In this document: in pieces, positions 47,259 through 56,366 of the stretch
Numbering within the stretch: the first letter of the stretch is position 1
Layout of the letters: every line of letters starts with the position of its first letter
Assembly (NCBI GenBank): GCA_034717495.1
Contig: JAYELL010000084.1
Coordinates: 2,761 to 66,760, forward strand
DNA from: Chloroflexota bacterium
Lineage (GTDB): Bacteria > Chloroflexota > Anaerolineae > JAAEKA01
DNA length: 64,000 nucleotides
Reading direction: 5' to 3'
Made by a program: the position numbers and the translations under genes
The notes under the pieces: model-generated
What the model was told of the DNA's origin: nothing
Databases searched by the model: none
What the model saw: the letters and a program-made list of their open reading frames with translations, nothing else

Positions 47259-47945
47259 CTAACCCTTCTGCGACCACCCATATTTGCCCACCAGTGGGAC
47301 AAATGCTACCGGAGACAGGCGTTGTTCCCGGATTTCATCTCCCTCTCTTGATGCCAGCACAAGATCCTGAAACCCCCTTGGACCAATGGGCATGATGAGA
47401 CGGCCACCTTCTGCCAGTTGATCGAGCAAGGGAGGCGGAATGGCTGCTGCCGCACATCCCACCAGGATAGCATCGTAGGCAGCGTGCTCCGGCCAGCCTT
47501 GACTGCCATCACCCGTCAGGTAGAAGACATTGGTGATCCCGAGCGACTCCAGTATTGCCCGTGCGTGGTCTGCCAATGGCCCAACCCGCTCGATCGTATA
47601 GACGCTCTTGACCAGGTGACTGAATATCGCTGTCTGATAGCCCGAACCGGTGCCGATCTCCAGAACCTTCTCTTCTCCTGCCAGCGAGAGCGCCTCGGTC
47701 ATGTGGGCCACCACAAAGGGTTGAGAAATGGTTTGCCCTTCACCAATGGGCAGGGCGCCATCATAATAGGCCATATCCCGCTGCCGCTCCGGCACAAACA
47801 ACTCCCGGGGCACCGATGCCATGGCATCCAGCACCCTGGGATCCCGGATACCCGAACCCTTAAGTTGGTTCTCAACCATCCAGGCGCGCTGCTGCGCGAA
47901 GGTCATACCCTTGGGTGGTGAGGAGCGAAAAAAACGATCAAACAT
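47259..47945 (-). CDS. pcm: Protein-L-isoaspartate O-methyltransferase
   Basis: The 228-residue protein has the PCMT signatures: the catalytic-pocket region YYDGALPIGEGQTISQPF, SAM-binding motif I VLEIGTGSGYQTA, and a C-terminal LMPIGPRGFQ. It repairs isoaspartyl residues arising from ageing asparagine and aspartate. The start is an ATG with only a weak purine-rich stretch (GAAAGAG) upstream. It lies downstream of sagB-like and acylphosphatase genes in the same direction, and converges with the Nudix gene with a gap of 99 bp. Confidence 0.95.
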   Translation of the reverse strand: MFDRFFRSSPPKGMTFAQQRAWMVENQLKGSGIRDPRVLDAMASVPRELFVPERQRDMAYYDGALPIGEGQTISQPFVVAHMTEALSLAGEEKVLEIGTGSGYQTAIFSHLVKSVYTIERVGPLADHARAILESLGITNVFYLTGDGSQGWPEHAAYDAILVGCAAAAIPPPLLDQLAEGGRLIMPIGPRGFQDLVLASREGDEIREQRLSPVAFVPLVGKYGWSQKG

Positions 47946-48068
47946 AGCTCTTTCAGCTGCCTGTTACCCTCGACATTGTAGAAGCAGGTCAAGGTGAAGC
48001 GCGAGGGCAACTCGTTTCAAGAATTGCAGTTGGTTACAGAGCTTACAGGCCGGCCCACTCCGGCGAAG

Positions 48069-48103
48069 CACCAGTTCGATTCCAGCGTCGGATCGAACTG
48101 GTG
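48069..48103. repeat. Perfect 12-bp intergenic hairpin
   Basis: CACCAGTTCGAT (48069-48080) and ATCGAACTGGTG (48092-48103) enclose an 11-base loop. It lies about 55 bp after the SagB-like gene stop and 120 bp before pcm on the minus strand. It resembles a T-arm word (GTTCGAT) but no tRNA can be folded around it. Confidence 0.65.
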
Positions 48104-48158
48104 ACACCTCTGGCGCGACTCTCTATACGGCCGATGGCGCCCTGTCCGATCAGCACCA

Positions 48159-48767
48159 TCAAGAATCGAGCCGCCAACCGACAGGTATCAGATAAAGGGG
48201 CTCCTGTTCCGGCGGCAAAGCAAGCGCTTGGGCCAGTCGACGGTCATCGAAGGAGCCTACAGGGCAGCCGATCAGGCCCAGGGCGGTAGCCTGCAAGAGA
48301 AGATTCTCGGCAGCGTGGCCTACATCCATGGGCACATAGCGTCTCTCCCCCCGCTCGCCATAGCGGGAAACGGTACGAGAGAAAACCGCGGCGATCGCAA
48401 ACGTACAGGGTGCTGGCGCGATAAAATCCTGCGATGTAGCGTCAACCAGCAGAGATCGGATATCACCTTTAACTGTACAACGCAGGACATGTTGCCGGGG
48501 ATCGTGAAGAAACACTCCCTGGGGCAGCACGGCGTAGAATTCCAGCGGAAAACGGGCACCCGCCGATGGCGCAGCTCGCTTGGCACTCAGCCGGTCGGTG
48601 ATCCCATTCGCTGCCCACAGCAACTGCCCGAGAATTGCCTCCGGGAGGGGCTGCGTAGAGAACTCCCGTACGGTGCGCCGCCGAGCGATGGCCGCCTCTA
48701 ACGACACGCTACCATCGAGATCAGGGGGCGGCAATTCAATTGTTTCAGGAACTTTGTTGATTGTCAC
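48159..48767 (-). CDS. SagB/ThcOx-type nitroreductase-fold FMN oxidoreductase
   Basis: The 202-residue protein has RRTVREF near the N-terminus, the AxxGI...AAPSAGARFPLEFYAV segment (FMN and substrate region) and a C-terminal VGHAAENLLLQATALGLIGCPVGSFDD, a set typical of the SagB branch of nitroreductases. Members oxidise azolines in TOMM peptide maturation, but many stand-alone copies have unknown roles. No YcaO, precursor peptide or other TOMM gene is visible nearby. The start codon is GTG at 48767, with AGGAG seven bases upstream. It is followed by pcm on the same strand. Confidence 0.87.
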   Translation of the reverse strand: MTINKVPETIELPPPDLDGSVSLEAAIARRRTVREFSTQPLPEAILGQLLWAANGITDRLSAKRAAPSAGARFPLEFYAVLPQGVFLHDPRQHVLRCTVKGDIRSLLVDATSQDFIAPAPCTFAIAAVFSRTVSRYGERGERRYVPMDVGHAAENLLLQATALGLIGCPVGSFDDRRLAQALALPPEQEPLYLIPVGWRLDS

Positions 48768-48794
48768 TGAATACTCCTCTCTCGCCCTGCAGGG

Positions 48795-49076
48795 CTACCA
48801 GTAGGTCAAGCGAAAGCCGTTGAACTCGCCGGTGTATGGCTGATAATCAACATCGGCTTCAATTATATAGGCATTGGGTGAGCCACGGTAACACCACGCG
48901 ACCATGTGCCTCACTGCCTTCTCAGATCCCTCAAATACAGCCTCCACCCGACCGTCTGGCAGGTTTCTCACCCACCCGGTTACCCCCAGGGCATTGGCCT
49001 GACGCCGGGTATAGTAGCGATATGAGACACCCTGAACATGTCCGCTGACAAAAACATGCGCTCGAGCATTGACCAT
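48795..49076 (-). CDS. acyP: Acylphosphatase
   Basis: The 93-residue protein is a full-length acylphosphatase: VSGHVQGVSYRYYTRRQA holds the phosphate-binding loop with the catalytic Arg, and GWVRNLPDGRVEAVFEG holds the catalytic Asn. It hydrolyses acyl phosphates such as acetyl phosphate or aspartyl phosphate. No Shine-Dalgarno precedes the ATG; a GATTAT hexamer six bases upstream could be a -10 for a leaderless transcript, but this is weak. It lies 27 bp upstream of the SagB-like gene, and is divergent from the GNAT gene. Confidence 0.95.
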   Translation of the reverse strand: MVNARAHVFVSGHVQGVSYRYYTRRQANALGVTGWVRNLPDGRVEAVFEGSEKAVRHMVAWCYRGSPNAYIIEADVDYQPYTGEFNGFRLTYW

Positions 49077-49174
49077 GATGGGATAATCCAGGTTTGTTCC
49101 GGGGAAAAAACGACTGTACCCCCATTTGTATCATGGACCAGCGACGCTGTCAAGCGACCAGCCGAATCCCGCTT

Positions 49175-49204
49175 TTGACGCACCCTTCGATACTGTGGCA
49201 TACT
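49175..49204 (+). promoter_or_regulatory. Promoter of the GNAT gene
   Basis: TTGACG (49175-49180) and CATACT (49199-49204, with a TGn extension) are separated by 18 bp. The predicted start near 49211 lies downstream of any ATG in the frame and so argues for the TTG at 49223 as the initiation codon. Confidence 0.55.
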
Positions 49205-49222
49205 CATCTTGGGAGTCGGCCT

Positions 49223-50110
49223 TTGTCTGTTCAATTGCGAATTCATTCAGCTACCACCAAAGACCAGCAGGGTGTGCAGCGCCTGTTGCAGGAAGCCCGG
49301 CGCAGTTATGTGGCCTTTGGAGCGGAAGATCTTCCCCGGTTTCTCGATCGCGGCGCCTGTTTTGTCGCAGCAAGACTGGACTCTGACGGCGTGCGTGAGA
49401 CGGACGAACTCTGGGCACTGATCTGCGCCACAACAGATCGCTCACGCTGGGCCTATCTGCGAGGCGCTGCCGTGATCGATGGATACCGAACAGACGATGG
49501 TATCCAGGCAGTCATGCCAGCCCTGGTAGAAGACCTGGCCGCTCGCAGCATTGCCCACCTGGCAGCCTATGGCACGGCCGTGTGGCTTGTGCCCGTTCTG
49601 ACGCGGGTTGGCTTTGAGCGACTGGATTGGATCGTCACATTAGAACGGCATGCACGACCGGTCGAACTGACACCGCCGGCGGGATTGCTCCTGCGCCCCG
49701 TGGCTGCTCAAGACCTCATGGCACTGGCCAAACTCGATCGCCAGATATTCGAGCCTCCCTATCAGTTGGCCAGTGGTGAACTGATCGAACTGATGATCAC
49801 CAGCGGATATTTCGCAGTGACCGTATGGGCTGGCCCTGGCCAGGCGGAGATTCCTGTCGGCTATGTTTGCACCGACATCCCGGGTGAAACTGGTCAGATC
49901 ATCCGATTGGCAGTGCATCCCAGCCAGCAGCGCCAGGGTATCGGCCGAATGCTGCTGAACAGCGCGCTGGCATATTGCCATGGGCAAGGTGCGCGGCGCA
50001 TTGTCCTGAACACCCAGGAAAGCAACAGCGCCTCTCTCAAACTCTATGAGCAGTCTGGTTTTCGGCGAGTAGGCCGGCGCATCCCCCTCCTGGTGCGGGC
50101 CGTAGAATGA
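49223..50110 (+). CDS. GNAT-family N-acetyltransferase
   Basis: The start is placed at TTG 49223 with GGGAG eight bases upstream, inside the transcript predicted from the 49175 promoter; the frame could extend to an ATG at 49094 but the added residues look random. The 295-residue protein is a two-domain form: a degenerate N-terminal half (about 1-140) and a C-terminal GNAT domain with the acetyl-CoA loop VHPSQQRQGIGRMLL and NTQESNSASLKLYEQSGFRRVGRR, as in RimI-like enzymes. The substrate is unknown. The polysaccharide deacetylase gene follows 34 bp downstream. Confidence 0.8.
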   Translation: MSVQLRIHSATTKDQQGVQRLLQEARRSYVAFGAEDLPRFLDRGACFVAARLDSDGVRETDELWALICATTDRSRWAYLRGAAVIDGYRTDDGIQAVMPALVEDLAARSIAHLAAYGTAVWLVPVLTRVGFERLDWIVTLERHARPVELTPPAGLLLRPVAAQDLMALAKLDRQIFEPPYQLASGELIELMITSGYFAVTVWAGPGQAEIPVGYVCTDIPGETGQIIRLAVHPSQQRQGIGRMLLNSALAYCHGQGARRIVLNTQESNSASLKLYEQSGFRRVGRRIPLLVRAVE

Positions 50111-50131
50111 TGTCATGATAATATTGTATGC

Positions 50132-50137
50132 TATACT
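50132..50137 (+). promoter_or_regulatory. Extended -10 giving an apparently leaderless transcript
   Basis: TGCTATACT is an extended -10 (hexamer 50132-50137) ending seven bases before the ATG at 50145. The transcript would start at the codon itself, excluding an alternative upstream ATG at 50115. Confidence 0.55.
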
Positions 50138-50144
50138 CTTTGCC

Positions 50145-51215
50145 ATGTCTGAACGATCGTACCGGTTGCCGGGGTTGATTATTGCCCTGATCACCGCCGG
50201 ACTCATAGCCAGCTGTCAAACAGTTCCGGTATTTGTTACCGAGGTTCCCAGGGCCGCGACCACCGACATGCCAACCGAAAACGCCAGGCCGATGCCGGCA
50301 ACGGCGAATGCACCGGCGCCTGTTGCATCTACCGCCCCCCCCATCGCTGCTGACACACCCCTGGTACCTGCAAGGCCTGAAATCAGCCAGACTGCAACCC
50401 GACAAACCATTCCGCCGACAGATACGCCCATACCAACAGAAACCCCGGCGCCCCCGTTGATGCCAACACCCGATGGTTTCCGGCGACAGGTGACACTTCC
50501 GATTTTGATGTACCATTATGTCTCTGACCCCCCTGCCGGAGCCGATCGCTACCGTAGGGATCTATCCGTGTCACCGGCGCAGTTCGAGCAACAGCTGGCC
50601 TTCTTGAAGTCAAAAGGCTACCAGTCTATCAATCTCTATGATCTGTTCGATCACCTGACCAGGGGCCAGTCCCTTCCGGAAAAACCTGTTATCCTCACTT
50701 TTGATGACGGCTATCTGGATAACTACCAGAATGTCTTTCCGTTGCTTCAAGAACATGGGTTTAGCGGAACCTTTTTTGTCATCACAGAACTTGCAGCCCG
50801 GGCTTCCCGGAGCATGATCGCTGCCAACGGATTCGACTATGCTGCCGGTTACATGAATTGGCAGCAGCTGGGTGAGATGGCAGAAGCCGGTATGGATGTC
50901 GAGTGCCACGCACGAGTCCACGAGAATCTGACCAAAAACGACGACGACCGCCTCGTCTGGCAGGTGCTGGGCTGCCGCGAGATGATTGAGGAGGCCCTGG
51001 GACGACGCCCCCGTTTCATCGCGTATCCCGAGGGTGCCTACAATAGACGTGTCATCGACCTGTTTGCTTCGGACGCGTTTTGGGGTGGTATCACCACACA
51101 ACAGGGCAACCTGCACACTTCGGATTCGCCCTTTGAAATCACACGTCTCCGGATGCGTAACTCCACTGGTTTGGATTCGTTTGCCAGGCTTCTGCTCGGA
51201 GAGCTGGAGGATTGA
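50145..51215 (+). CDS. Polysaccharide deacetylase lipoprotein (NodB domain, CE4)
   Basis: The 356-residue protein has a lipobox (IASC) after a short hydrophobic stretch, a Pro/Thr/Ala-rich linker of about 80 residues, then the CE4/NodB domain: LMYHYVSDPP, motif 1 LTFDDGYLDNY (catalytic Asp and metal Asp), GTFFVIT and motif 2 ECHARVHENL (His-x3-His). Such enzymes remove acetyl groups from chitin-like or peptidoglycan glycans at the surface. The later motif FIAYPEGAYN corresponds to motif 3. The ATG at 50145 fits the leaderless promoter; the ATG at 50115 adds ten residues upstream of the presumed transcript start. Confidence 0.9.
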   Translation: MSERSYRLPGLIIALITAGLIASCQTVPVFVTEVPRAATTDMPTENARPMPATANAPAPVASTAPPIAADTPLVPARPEISQTATRQTIPPTDTPIPTETPAPPLMPTPDGFRRQVTLPILMYHYVSDPPAGADRYRRDLSVSPAQFEQQLAFLKSKGYQSINLYDLFDHLTRGQSLPEKPVILTFDDGYLDNYQNVFPLLQEHGFSGTFFVITELAARASRSMIAANGFDYAAGYMNWQQLGEMAEAGMDVECHARVHENLTKNDDDRLVWQVLGCREMIEEALGRRPRFIAYPEGAYNRRVIDLFASDAFWGGITTQQGNLHTSDSPFEITRLRMRNSTGLDSFARLLLGELED

Positions 51216-51251
51216 TCCTCACCTGGCAGGATCGTCATCCTCGGAAAAAAC

Positions 51252-53006
51252 ATGACTTTTGATACATGGACAGTAGCGGCTGTCGCCGATGAGTTAACCA
51301 AATCCATTCTGGGGGGACGTGTCCAGCAGGTTGTGCAGGTAGACCAAACAACCGTTGCCCTGGAGGTGTATGCCAATCGTGTTCGCCACCATCTGTTGGC
51401 ATCGGCCGATCGGCAGGCCCCCCGATTACATCTGGCCAGCGCCAAACCACGCCGCGGAGTGGATTCGCCATCACCCCTGCTACAGTTGCTGCGAAAGTTT
51501 GTGCGAGGTAGCGCGTTGGTCGCTGTTTCCCAGCCTCGTTGGGAACGCATGTTGATCCTGAAGTTCCAGCACCCCCAGTTGGGTGCCAGCGAGCTGGTGG
51601 CTGAGTTGATTGGGCGGTGGGCCAACCTGTTGTTGCTGCGCCCTGCCAAAAAGGCTGAGAATGAGTGGCGCATCCTGGAATGTGTCCATCGCTATCGACC
51701 AAAAAACGTCGATGCACGAACTGTGTTGCCAGGGAAAATCTACCAGCCGCCTCCGCCGCAATCTGGTTGGCCACCGGAAACCCTCAGTGAATATCGTCTC
51801 CGATCACTCCTGAGTGAGACGGAAACGGAGAGGAAAGTGTGGCAAGCGCTGGTCGAAGCCATGGTAGGCGTCAGCCCCGCATCAGCCCGGGAAATGGTGT
51901 TCAGGGCAACCGGCGACGCTCAGACACGTGTCGCACAGATCAAAAAACTCCAACCATTGGTGCATTCGGTTGAGGAATTTGTTTCCATGATCGAAGAGGA
52001 TAACTGGCAGCCCTGTACCGTAGTGGACGAGGTTGGTCGGCGGAAAAGCTTCGCTGCTTACTGGCTGGGACATCGGCAAACTGCCGGATTCACAGTGCAA
52101 GGCCACGACACAATCAGCAACGCCGTCGAGTCAACTTTCGGCCAAAAGACCGCCATGGCCGACGATTCCTACGGCCAAGCCCGACGCCACGTCGATGAAC
52201 TCATCGATAAGGCCACAAGAAAGGTGCAGAAGCGCCAGGAAGCCATTCAACGGGAAGTGCGATCTAAAGAGGAGATCGAGGCATTCCGCGTCAGTGGTGA
52301 GTGGATTTTGGCCCTGGCAACTCAGATCGCTCCCCGACAGCAAGAGCTTGACTTGCCCGACGGGGTGGATCTGGCGACGGGAAAAGTTGCCATGGATCCT
52401 GGCCTGACTCCCGCGGAGAATGCAGCGACTTATTTTAAGCGCTATCGCAAGGCGAAGCGTGCAACCGAGGCTGCTCAAGACAGGTTAATGGAAGGAGAAG
52501 CGGAACTGGCATATTTGGAGCAGCTAAGCACCGATCTGATCCTGGCCACTGATCGCAATGGCATCGATGCCGTACACGGCGCTCTTATTGAAGCAGGTTA
52601 TGCCCGTCACCCGACAACACCCGGAGCGCGTCTGGCTCAGCCACCCGATCAGCCAAGACGATTCACCAGCCATGAGGGCTACGTGATTCTGGTCGGCCGA
52701 AACAGCCGACAGAACGAAAAATTGACGTTCACCATGGCTGATCCAACCGACCTCTGGCTGCACGCGCGAGGCTGGCCTGGCTCGCATGTGATCATCCGCA
52801 GTGGCGACCGCCCTGTCAGCGATGAAACCCTCCAGGCAGCTGCATCCCTGGCAGCCTATTATTCAAGAGCGCGCGACGAAACCTCGGTAGATGTGATTGT
52901 AACCCCGAAACGTCGGGTGCGGCGTGCACCCGGAAAGCGACCTGGCATGGTCCTGGTCGACGAAGAGAAGGTCGTTAGGGCCAGACCAAGACCCGACATG
53001 CCGTAG
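51252..53006 (+). CDS. rqcH: RqcH/NFACT-family ribosome quality-control protein
   Basis: The 584-residue protein has the NFACT layout: an N-terminal NFACT-N domain (VADELTKSILGGRVQQVVQV), HhH region (AREMVFRATGD), a long coiled coil (about 295-420) and the C-terminal NFACT-R domain with VGRNSRQNEKLTFTMADPTDLWLHARGWPGSHVII. RqcH adds alanine tails to stalled nascent chains on 50S subunits in Bacillus and probably here; older annotation would be fibronectin-binding protein FbpA. It starts 36 bp after the deacetylase gene. Function is assigned by family. Confidence 0.88.
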   Translation: MTFDTWTVAAVADELTKSILGGRVQQVVQVDQTTVALEVYANRVRHHLLASADRQAPRLHLASAKPRRGVDSPSPLLQLLRKFVRGSALVAVSQPRWERMLILKFQHPQLGASELVAELIGRWANLLLLRPAKKAENEWRILECVHRYRPKNVDARTVLPGKIYQPPPPQSGWPPETLSEYRLRSLLSETETERKVWQALVEAMVGVSPASAREMVFRATGDAQTRVAQIKKLQPLVHSVEEFVSMIEEDNWQPCTVVDEVGRRKSFAAYWLGHRQTAGFTVQGHDTISNAVESTFGQKTAMADDSYGQARRHVDELIDKATRKVQKRQEAIQREVRSKEEIEAFRVSGEWILALATQIAPRQQELDLPDGVDLATGKVAMDPGLTPAENAATYFKRYRKAKRATEAAQDRLMEGEAELAYLEQLSTDLILATDRNGIDAVHGALIEAGYARHPTTPGARLAQPPDQPRRFTSHEGYVILVGRNSRQNEKLTFTMADPTDLWLHARGWPGSHVIIRSGDRPVSDETLQAAASLAAYYSRARDETSVDVIVTPKRRVRRAPGKRPGMVLVDEEKVVRARPRPDMP

Positions 53007-53054
53007 CACGCCAGATGTTCTGTTATCCCTTCCCCCGCTTGCCATCTCTGTTTT

Positions 53055-53981
53055 TCAGGCTTGACGCCGTCCAACGATGACCCTGGAGGCAAGCAGGCAG
53101 TCGTCGCCCTGGAGACGCGCCGTCCACGACCTCAACGTCTGACGCCAATCAGAATCGCTGTCGATGTAATTCCAACGAATCTGCAACGCATCACCGAGCG
53201 CATCCAGGCGCCTGGAAGTCAGAAAACCCTCAAGGAACATACCATCTTCCCGATTACCGGACGAATAAGCTGCTCCCGTCATCCGCCGGGCGACAAGGGC
53301 TCGCCCACAATCCTCTTCCTCGAAGAAAGGGGTATCCATGATGACGAGCAATCCATCGGGCGCCAGGACCCGCAAGGCTTCCCGGAGAGTTGTTTCGTAG
53401 TCTGAGGAGAAATGCAGAGAGTTATTGAAAACAGCGATGTCTGCCTGACAGTCGCGTATCGGAATATTGTCGAAATCGGCCTGCATCGGCGTGAATTGTA
53501 AGTCATAACAGGTGTGGGCACCCAGTCCATCCCAACGGTTGATCAGCAGGTCGATGGCAAATGCATGATGCCCGCGACCTGCGGCCCTGTAGGATAACCA
53601 CCCGTTGCCGGCACCCAGGTCCAGGATGTTCAACGCCCGATCGAGCGACATTTCGACGGGCGACAGAAGTCGACGGGTTAGTGTGCGGTAACTTTGAGCT
53701 CGAAGTTGCCAGTCCTCTTCCAGTTCTCCCAGGAAGCCCACGAAGGGCAGTGCCCTTAGAAAAACTTCGCTTTCCCCACGCCGGCCCGTTGCCAGTTGAC
53801 CCGCCTCATAATCCTGGATGATATCCCGGTATGAATCGATGCGCCGAGGATCCAGGAATCGCCAAATCCCGTCCAGACAAGGGAATTCCAGATCATCGGA
53901 AGCGCAGCGAAGCAGATCACTGGCTGCCAGTTCCAGGGGTCCGTAACAAACCGGACACACGAAGTCGGCCAGTACATTCAT
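53055..53981 (-). CDS. SAM-dependent methyltransferase with N-terminal zinc-ribbon region
   Basis: The 308-residue protein begins with FVCPVCYGPLEL and a following LRCASDDLEFPCLDGIWRF, two Cys pairs like a Trm112/UbiE-associated zinc-ribbon. A class I methyltransferase domain follows with motif I LDLGAGNGWLSYR, an acidic post-I AIDLL and post-II NSLHFSSDYETTLREALRVLAPDGLLVIMDTPF. The substrate is unknown; the layout resembles methyltransferases of secondary or surface glycan metabolism. It is convergent with the RqcH gene (48-bp gap) and sits alone. Confidence 0.82.
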   Translation of the reverse strand: MNVLADFVCPVCYGPLELAASDLLRCASDDLEFPCLDGIWRFLDPRRIDSYRDIIQDYEAGQLATGRRGESEVFLRALPFVGFLGELEEDWQLRAQSYRTLTRRLLSPVEMSLDRALNILDLGAGNGWLSYRAAGRGHHAFAIDLLINRWDGLGAHTCYDLQFTPMQADFDNIPIRDCQADIAVFNNSLHFSSDYETTLREALRVLAPDGLLVIMDTPFFEEEDCGRALVARRMTGAAYSSGNREDGMFLEGFLTSRRLDALGDALQIRWNYIDSDSDWRQTLRSWTARLQGDDCLLASRVIVGRRQA

Positions 53982-54228
53982 CCTCGGCGTTTACCCACCA
54001 TCGATCGATTCCCGGGGGCGACAGATGCCAGTGTGAACATTTCTCCTACAATGAACCCTGAAATTGGTCAATTTCAATCTGGACGGGACTGGTAGCTGGA
54101 ACAGGCTGTTGAGAAATTATAACCCTATCCTGAGATCGTGCAAGCATGCCACACGTCGGGGATGTTGTTATCCTCTGATGGCTGAACCGGTCGGGGCGCC
54201 GCTGCGAACTCGTCTACATTCTGAGCAT

Positions 54229-55329
54229 TCAGGTCAGATGAATAACGCCCGCATTTGACAGGTACTCGTCGATCGTCGCCAGCAAGGTCCTCATATCATC
54301 GTCGGAAACATCCCCCATGTGGGCAATACGGAAAGTGCGATCCTTCAGGCTTCCGTAGCCGTTGGCGATGACCATGTGGCGCTCTTGCAGGAACCGGTTC
54401 AACGCGGTGATGTCAACGCCAGGGGTATTCTCAATACAGGTTACCGTGCGAGAGCGGTAACCATCTGCAGCGAAGAGAGAAAAACCGCGACTCAGCGCCC
54501 ACTGCCTGGTCAACACCGCCAACCGGTGATGGCGAGCCACTCGATTGGCCATCCCCTCAGAAAGTATGTGGTCGAATTGCCGGTTGGCTGCCCACATCAG
54601 GCTGATCGCCGGCGTTGCAGGTGTGGTACTGCGCTGCAAGTAACGCTCGAGCAACAGGAAATCGAAGTACCAACCCCGGCCCCTCACCTCCTCTGCACGA
54701 GCGAGACAACGATCACTGACTGCAGCAAACGCCAAGCCAGGCGGCAACGCCAGGGCCTTCTGTGACGAAGTCAGGCATACGTCCAGTTCCCACTCATCCA
54801 CCGAAATGGAATCCCCACCCAGGCTACTCACTGCATCGACCAGAATCAGAGTCTCCGGATACTTTGCCCGCAACAGTGCAGCGATCTCTTCAACAGGATT
54901 GACCAACCCCGTGCTGGTCTCATTGTGAACAATGGTGATGGCATCCCATTCATCGCCTCTCAGTGCTGCGTCCACGTCCTGGGGCCGAACCGGCTGTCCC
55001 CACGGAGTATCAAAACGAATGGCGGCCTTTCCACACCCGACGGCAACCTGGTGCCAGCGTTGGCCGAAAGCGCCATTTACGAAACTGGCGCAGCGCCTGT
55101 CCCCGCGAACGCCATTGCGGATCGCAGCCTCCTGAAGGCCAGACCCCGATGAAGCAAGAAGATAGACCCGGTGATCGGTCCTGAATATCTGACGCACCTT
55201 TCGTTGGATCTGAGCGAAGAGATCGTCGCACGCTACGCTGCGGTGACCGATCATCTTTTCAACCTGGGTATCCAGGATTTCCTGCCGGACCTCGCTGGGT
55301 CCCGGGATGAAAAGCTGTATGTGAGACAT
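54229..55329 (-). CDS. PLP-dependent class V aminotransferase (alanine-glyoxylate/serine-pyruvate type)
   Basis: The 366-residue protein has FIPGPSEVRQE near the N-terminus and the PLP Lys in SSQKALALPPG; an Asp in LILVDAVSSLGG stacks on the pyridoxal ring. TPATPAISL and VHNETSTG complete the family pattern. These enzymes take an amino group from alanine or serine to glyoxylate, or use serine/phosphoserine. GAGGTG about nine bases upstream supports the start. It lies between a methyltransferase and Crp/Fnr gene, all on the minus strand but well separated. Confidence 0.9.
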   Translation of the reverse strand: MSHIQLFIPGPSEVRQEILDTQVEKMIGHRSVACDDLFAQIQRKVRQIFRTDHRVYLLASSGSGLQEAAIRNGVRGDRRCASFVNGAFGQRWHQVAVGCGKAAIRFDTPWGQPVRPQDVDAALRGDEWDAITIVHNETSTGLVNPVEEIAALLRAKYPETLILVDAVSSLGGDSISVDEWELDVCLTSSQKALALPPGLAFAAVSDRCLARAEEVRGRGWYFDFLLLERYLQRSTTPATPAISLMWAANRQFDHILSEGMANRVARHHRLAVLTRQWALSRGFSLFAADGYRSRTVTCIENTPGVDITALNRFLQERHMVIANGYGSLKDRTFRIAHMGDVSDDDMRTLLATIDEYLSNAGVIHLT

Positions 55330-55467
55330 GGAAAAATCACCTCGATGAATGTGGCGCAGATTGGCAGCAACTCAATCTGACGACTATGTTTCTTGGAGCC
55401 AGTGACCGACGGGAGCATTGTACTCTTTGTGCCCGCGTGCGGCAACCGGAACGAACCCGGACGCGCA

Positions 55468-55496
55468 GACGCCGGGCTCCGAAGAAACCCGGCGTC
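55468..55496. repeat. Perfect 9-bp intergenic hairpin
   Basis: GACGCCGGG (55468-55476) and CCCGGCGTC (55488-55496) enclose an 11-base loop (CTCCGAAGAAA), 30 bp downstream of the Crp/Fnr stop on the minus strand. There is no T-run. Related CCGAAGAAACCCGG words are familiar from intergenic repeats of environmental genomes. Confidence 0.6.
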
Positions 55497-55526
55497 ATGT
55501 AATGCTAAAACCGATCTGCCATCGCA

Positions 55527-56198
55527 TCAGTTCCAGGAGCTTGCCAACTCCTTGAGAGCAACGGGATCTGTCACGCAGATTCTTCGATACCCAAGTTCGA
55601 CCATGCCATCAGCTTTGAAACCCCGGAGAATCGTGCTGACCGTCTCCCGGTAGGTACCGAGCATGTCAGCCAACGCCTGGTGGCTGGTGCGAATGGTATC
55701 CTCGTCACCGAGTGACATATCCAGCAAAAGCCTGGCAAGCCTCTGCGGCAGCTTCTTGTAAGCAACTTCCTCCAACCGATCCTCTACCTGACGGAGGCGT
55801 CGACCGAAGGTCTGCAACATACCCCACCCGATGATGGGATAGCGCTCGGTCATCGTCTTGGCATGCCCTTCCGGCAAGACCCAGATTGTGCAATCATCGA
55901 GAGCTTCAGCGAAGATCCCCGAAGACATATTCTGGTTCAGCATCGCACCATCACCAAAGATCGAACCGGGCCCGAGACGCGACACCATCATGCGCCGGCC
56001 TTCTTTGTTGTTACATACCAGTTGGGCACGACCATTCATGAGGATAAACAGCTTTTCAGTGAGTTCATCAGATCTTGCGATGATCTCACCCCGTCGCGCA
56101 GACCGCATGGTCACTGCATCCTGGAAATCGTTGTCTTCCCGGGTCATGGTGGCAATCAGTTTGGAGAGAGGGGTCTTGCGCTTCCTGTTTTTTGTCAT
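55527..56198 (-). CDS. Crp/Fnr-family transcription regulator
   Basis: The 223-residue protein has a cyclic-nucleotide-binding-like beta roll (GEIIARSDELTEKLFILMNGRAQL, then GPGSIFGDGAML) and a C-terminal winged helix with RLARLLLDMSLGD and the recognition helix SHQALADMLGTYRETVS. There are no Cys for an iron-sulfur cluster, so it is not Fnr itself. The Arg and Ser that bind cAMP phosphate are not obvious. The ATG at 56198 has AAGGTG six bases upstream; a GTG at 56207 is possible. A good promoter lies about 160 bases upstream. Targets are unknown. Confidence 0.9.
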   Translation of the reverse strand: MTKNRKRKTPLSKLIATMTREDNDFQDAVTMRSARRGEIIARSDELTEKLFILMNGRAQLVCNNKEGRRMMVSRLGPGSIFGDGAMLNQNMSSGIFAEALDDCTIWVLPEGHAKTMTERYPIIGWGMLQTFGRRLRQVEDRLEEVAYKKLPQRLARLLLDMSLGDEDTIRTSHQALADMLGTYRETVSTILRGFKADGMVELGYRRICVTDPVALKELASSWN

Positions 56199-56366
56199 GC
56201 TAAGCACCTTATTCTGGTGTATTCGGATCCGTGACTATGCACCGCATTTTGTGAGAGACCAACTACCTGCCCGTTACACTGTTCGGGAGGAAAATTGGTT
56301 CAATTCCACGGACCGGTTTTTGATTGATTGGCGGAGTTGATAAAGCCTTATACTATTTTCACAGCA

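Noticed and set aside
48069-48103. tRNA suggested by GTTCGAT in a hairpin
   Set aside because: The T-arm word is inside a simple 12-bp palindrome; no acceptor, D or anticodon arm can be drawn.
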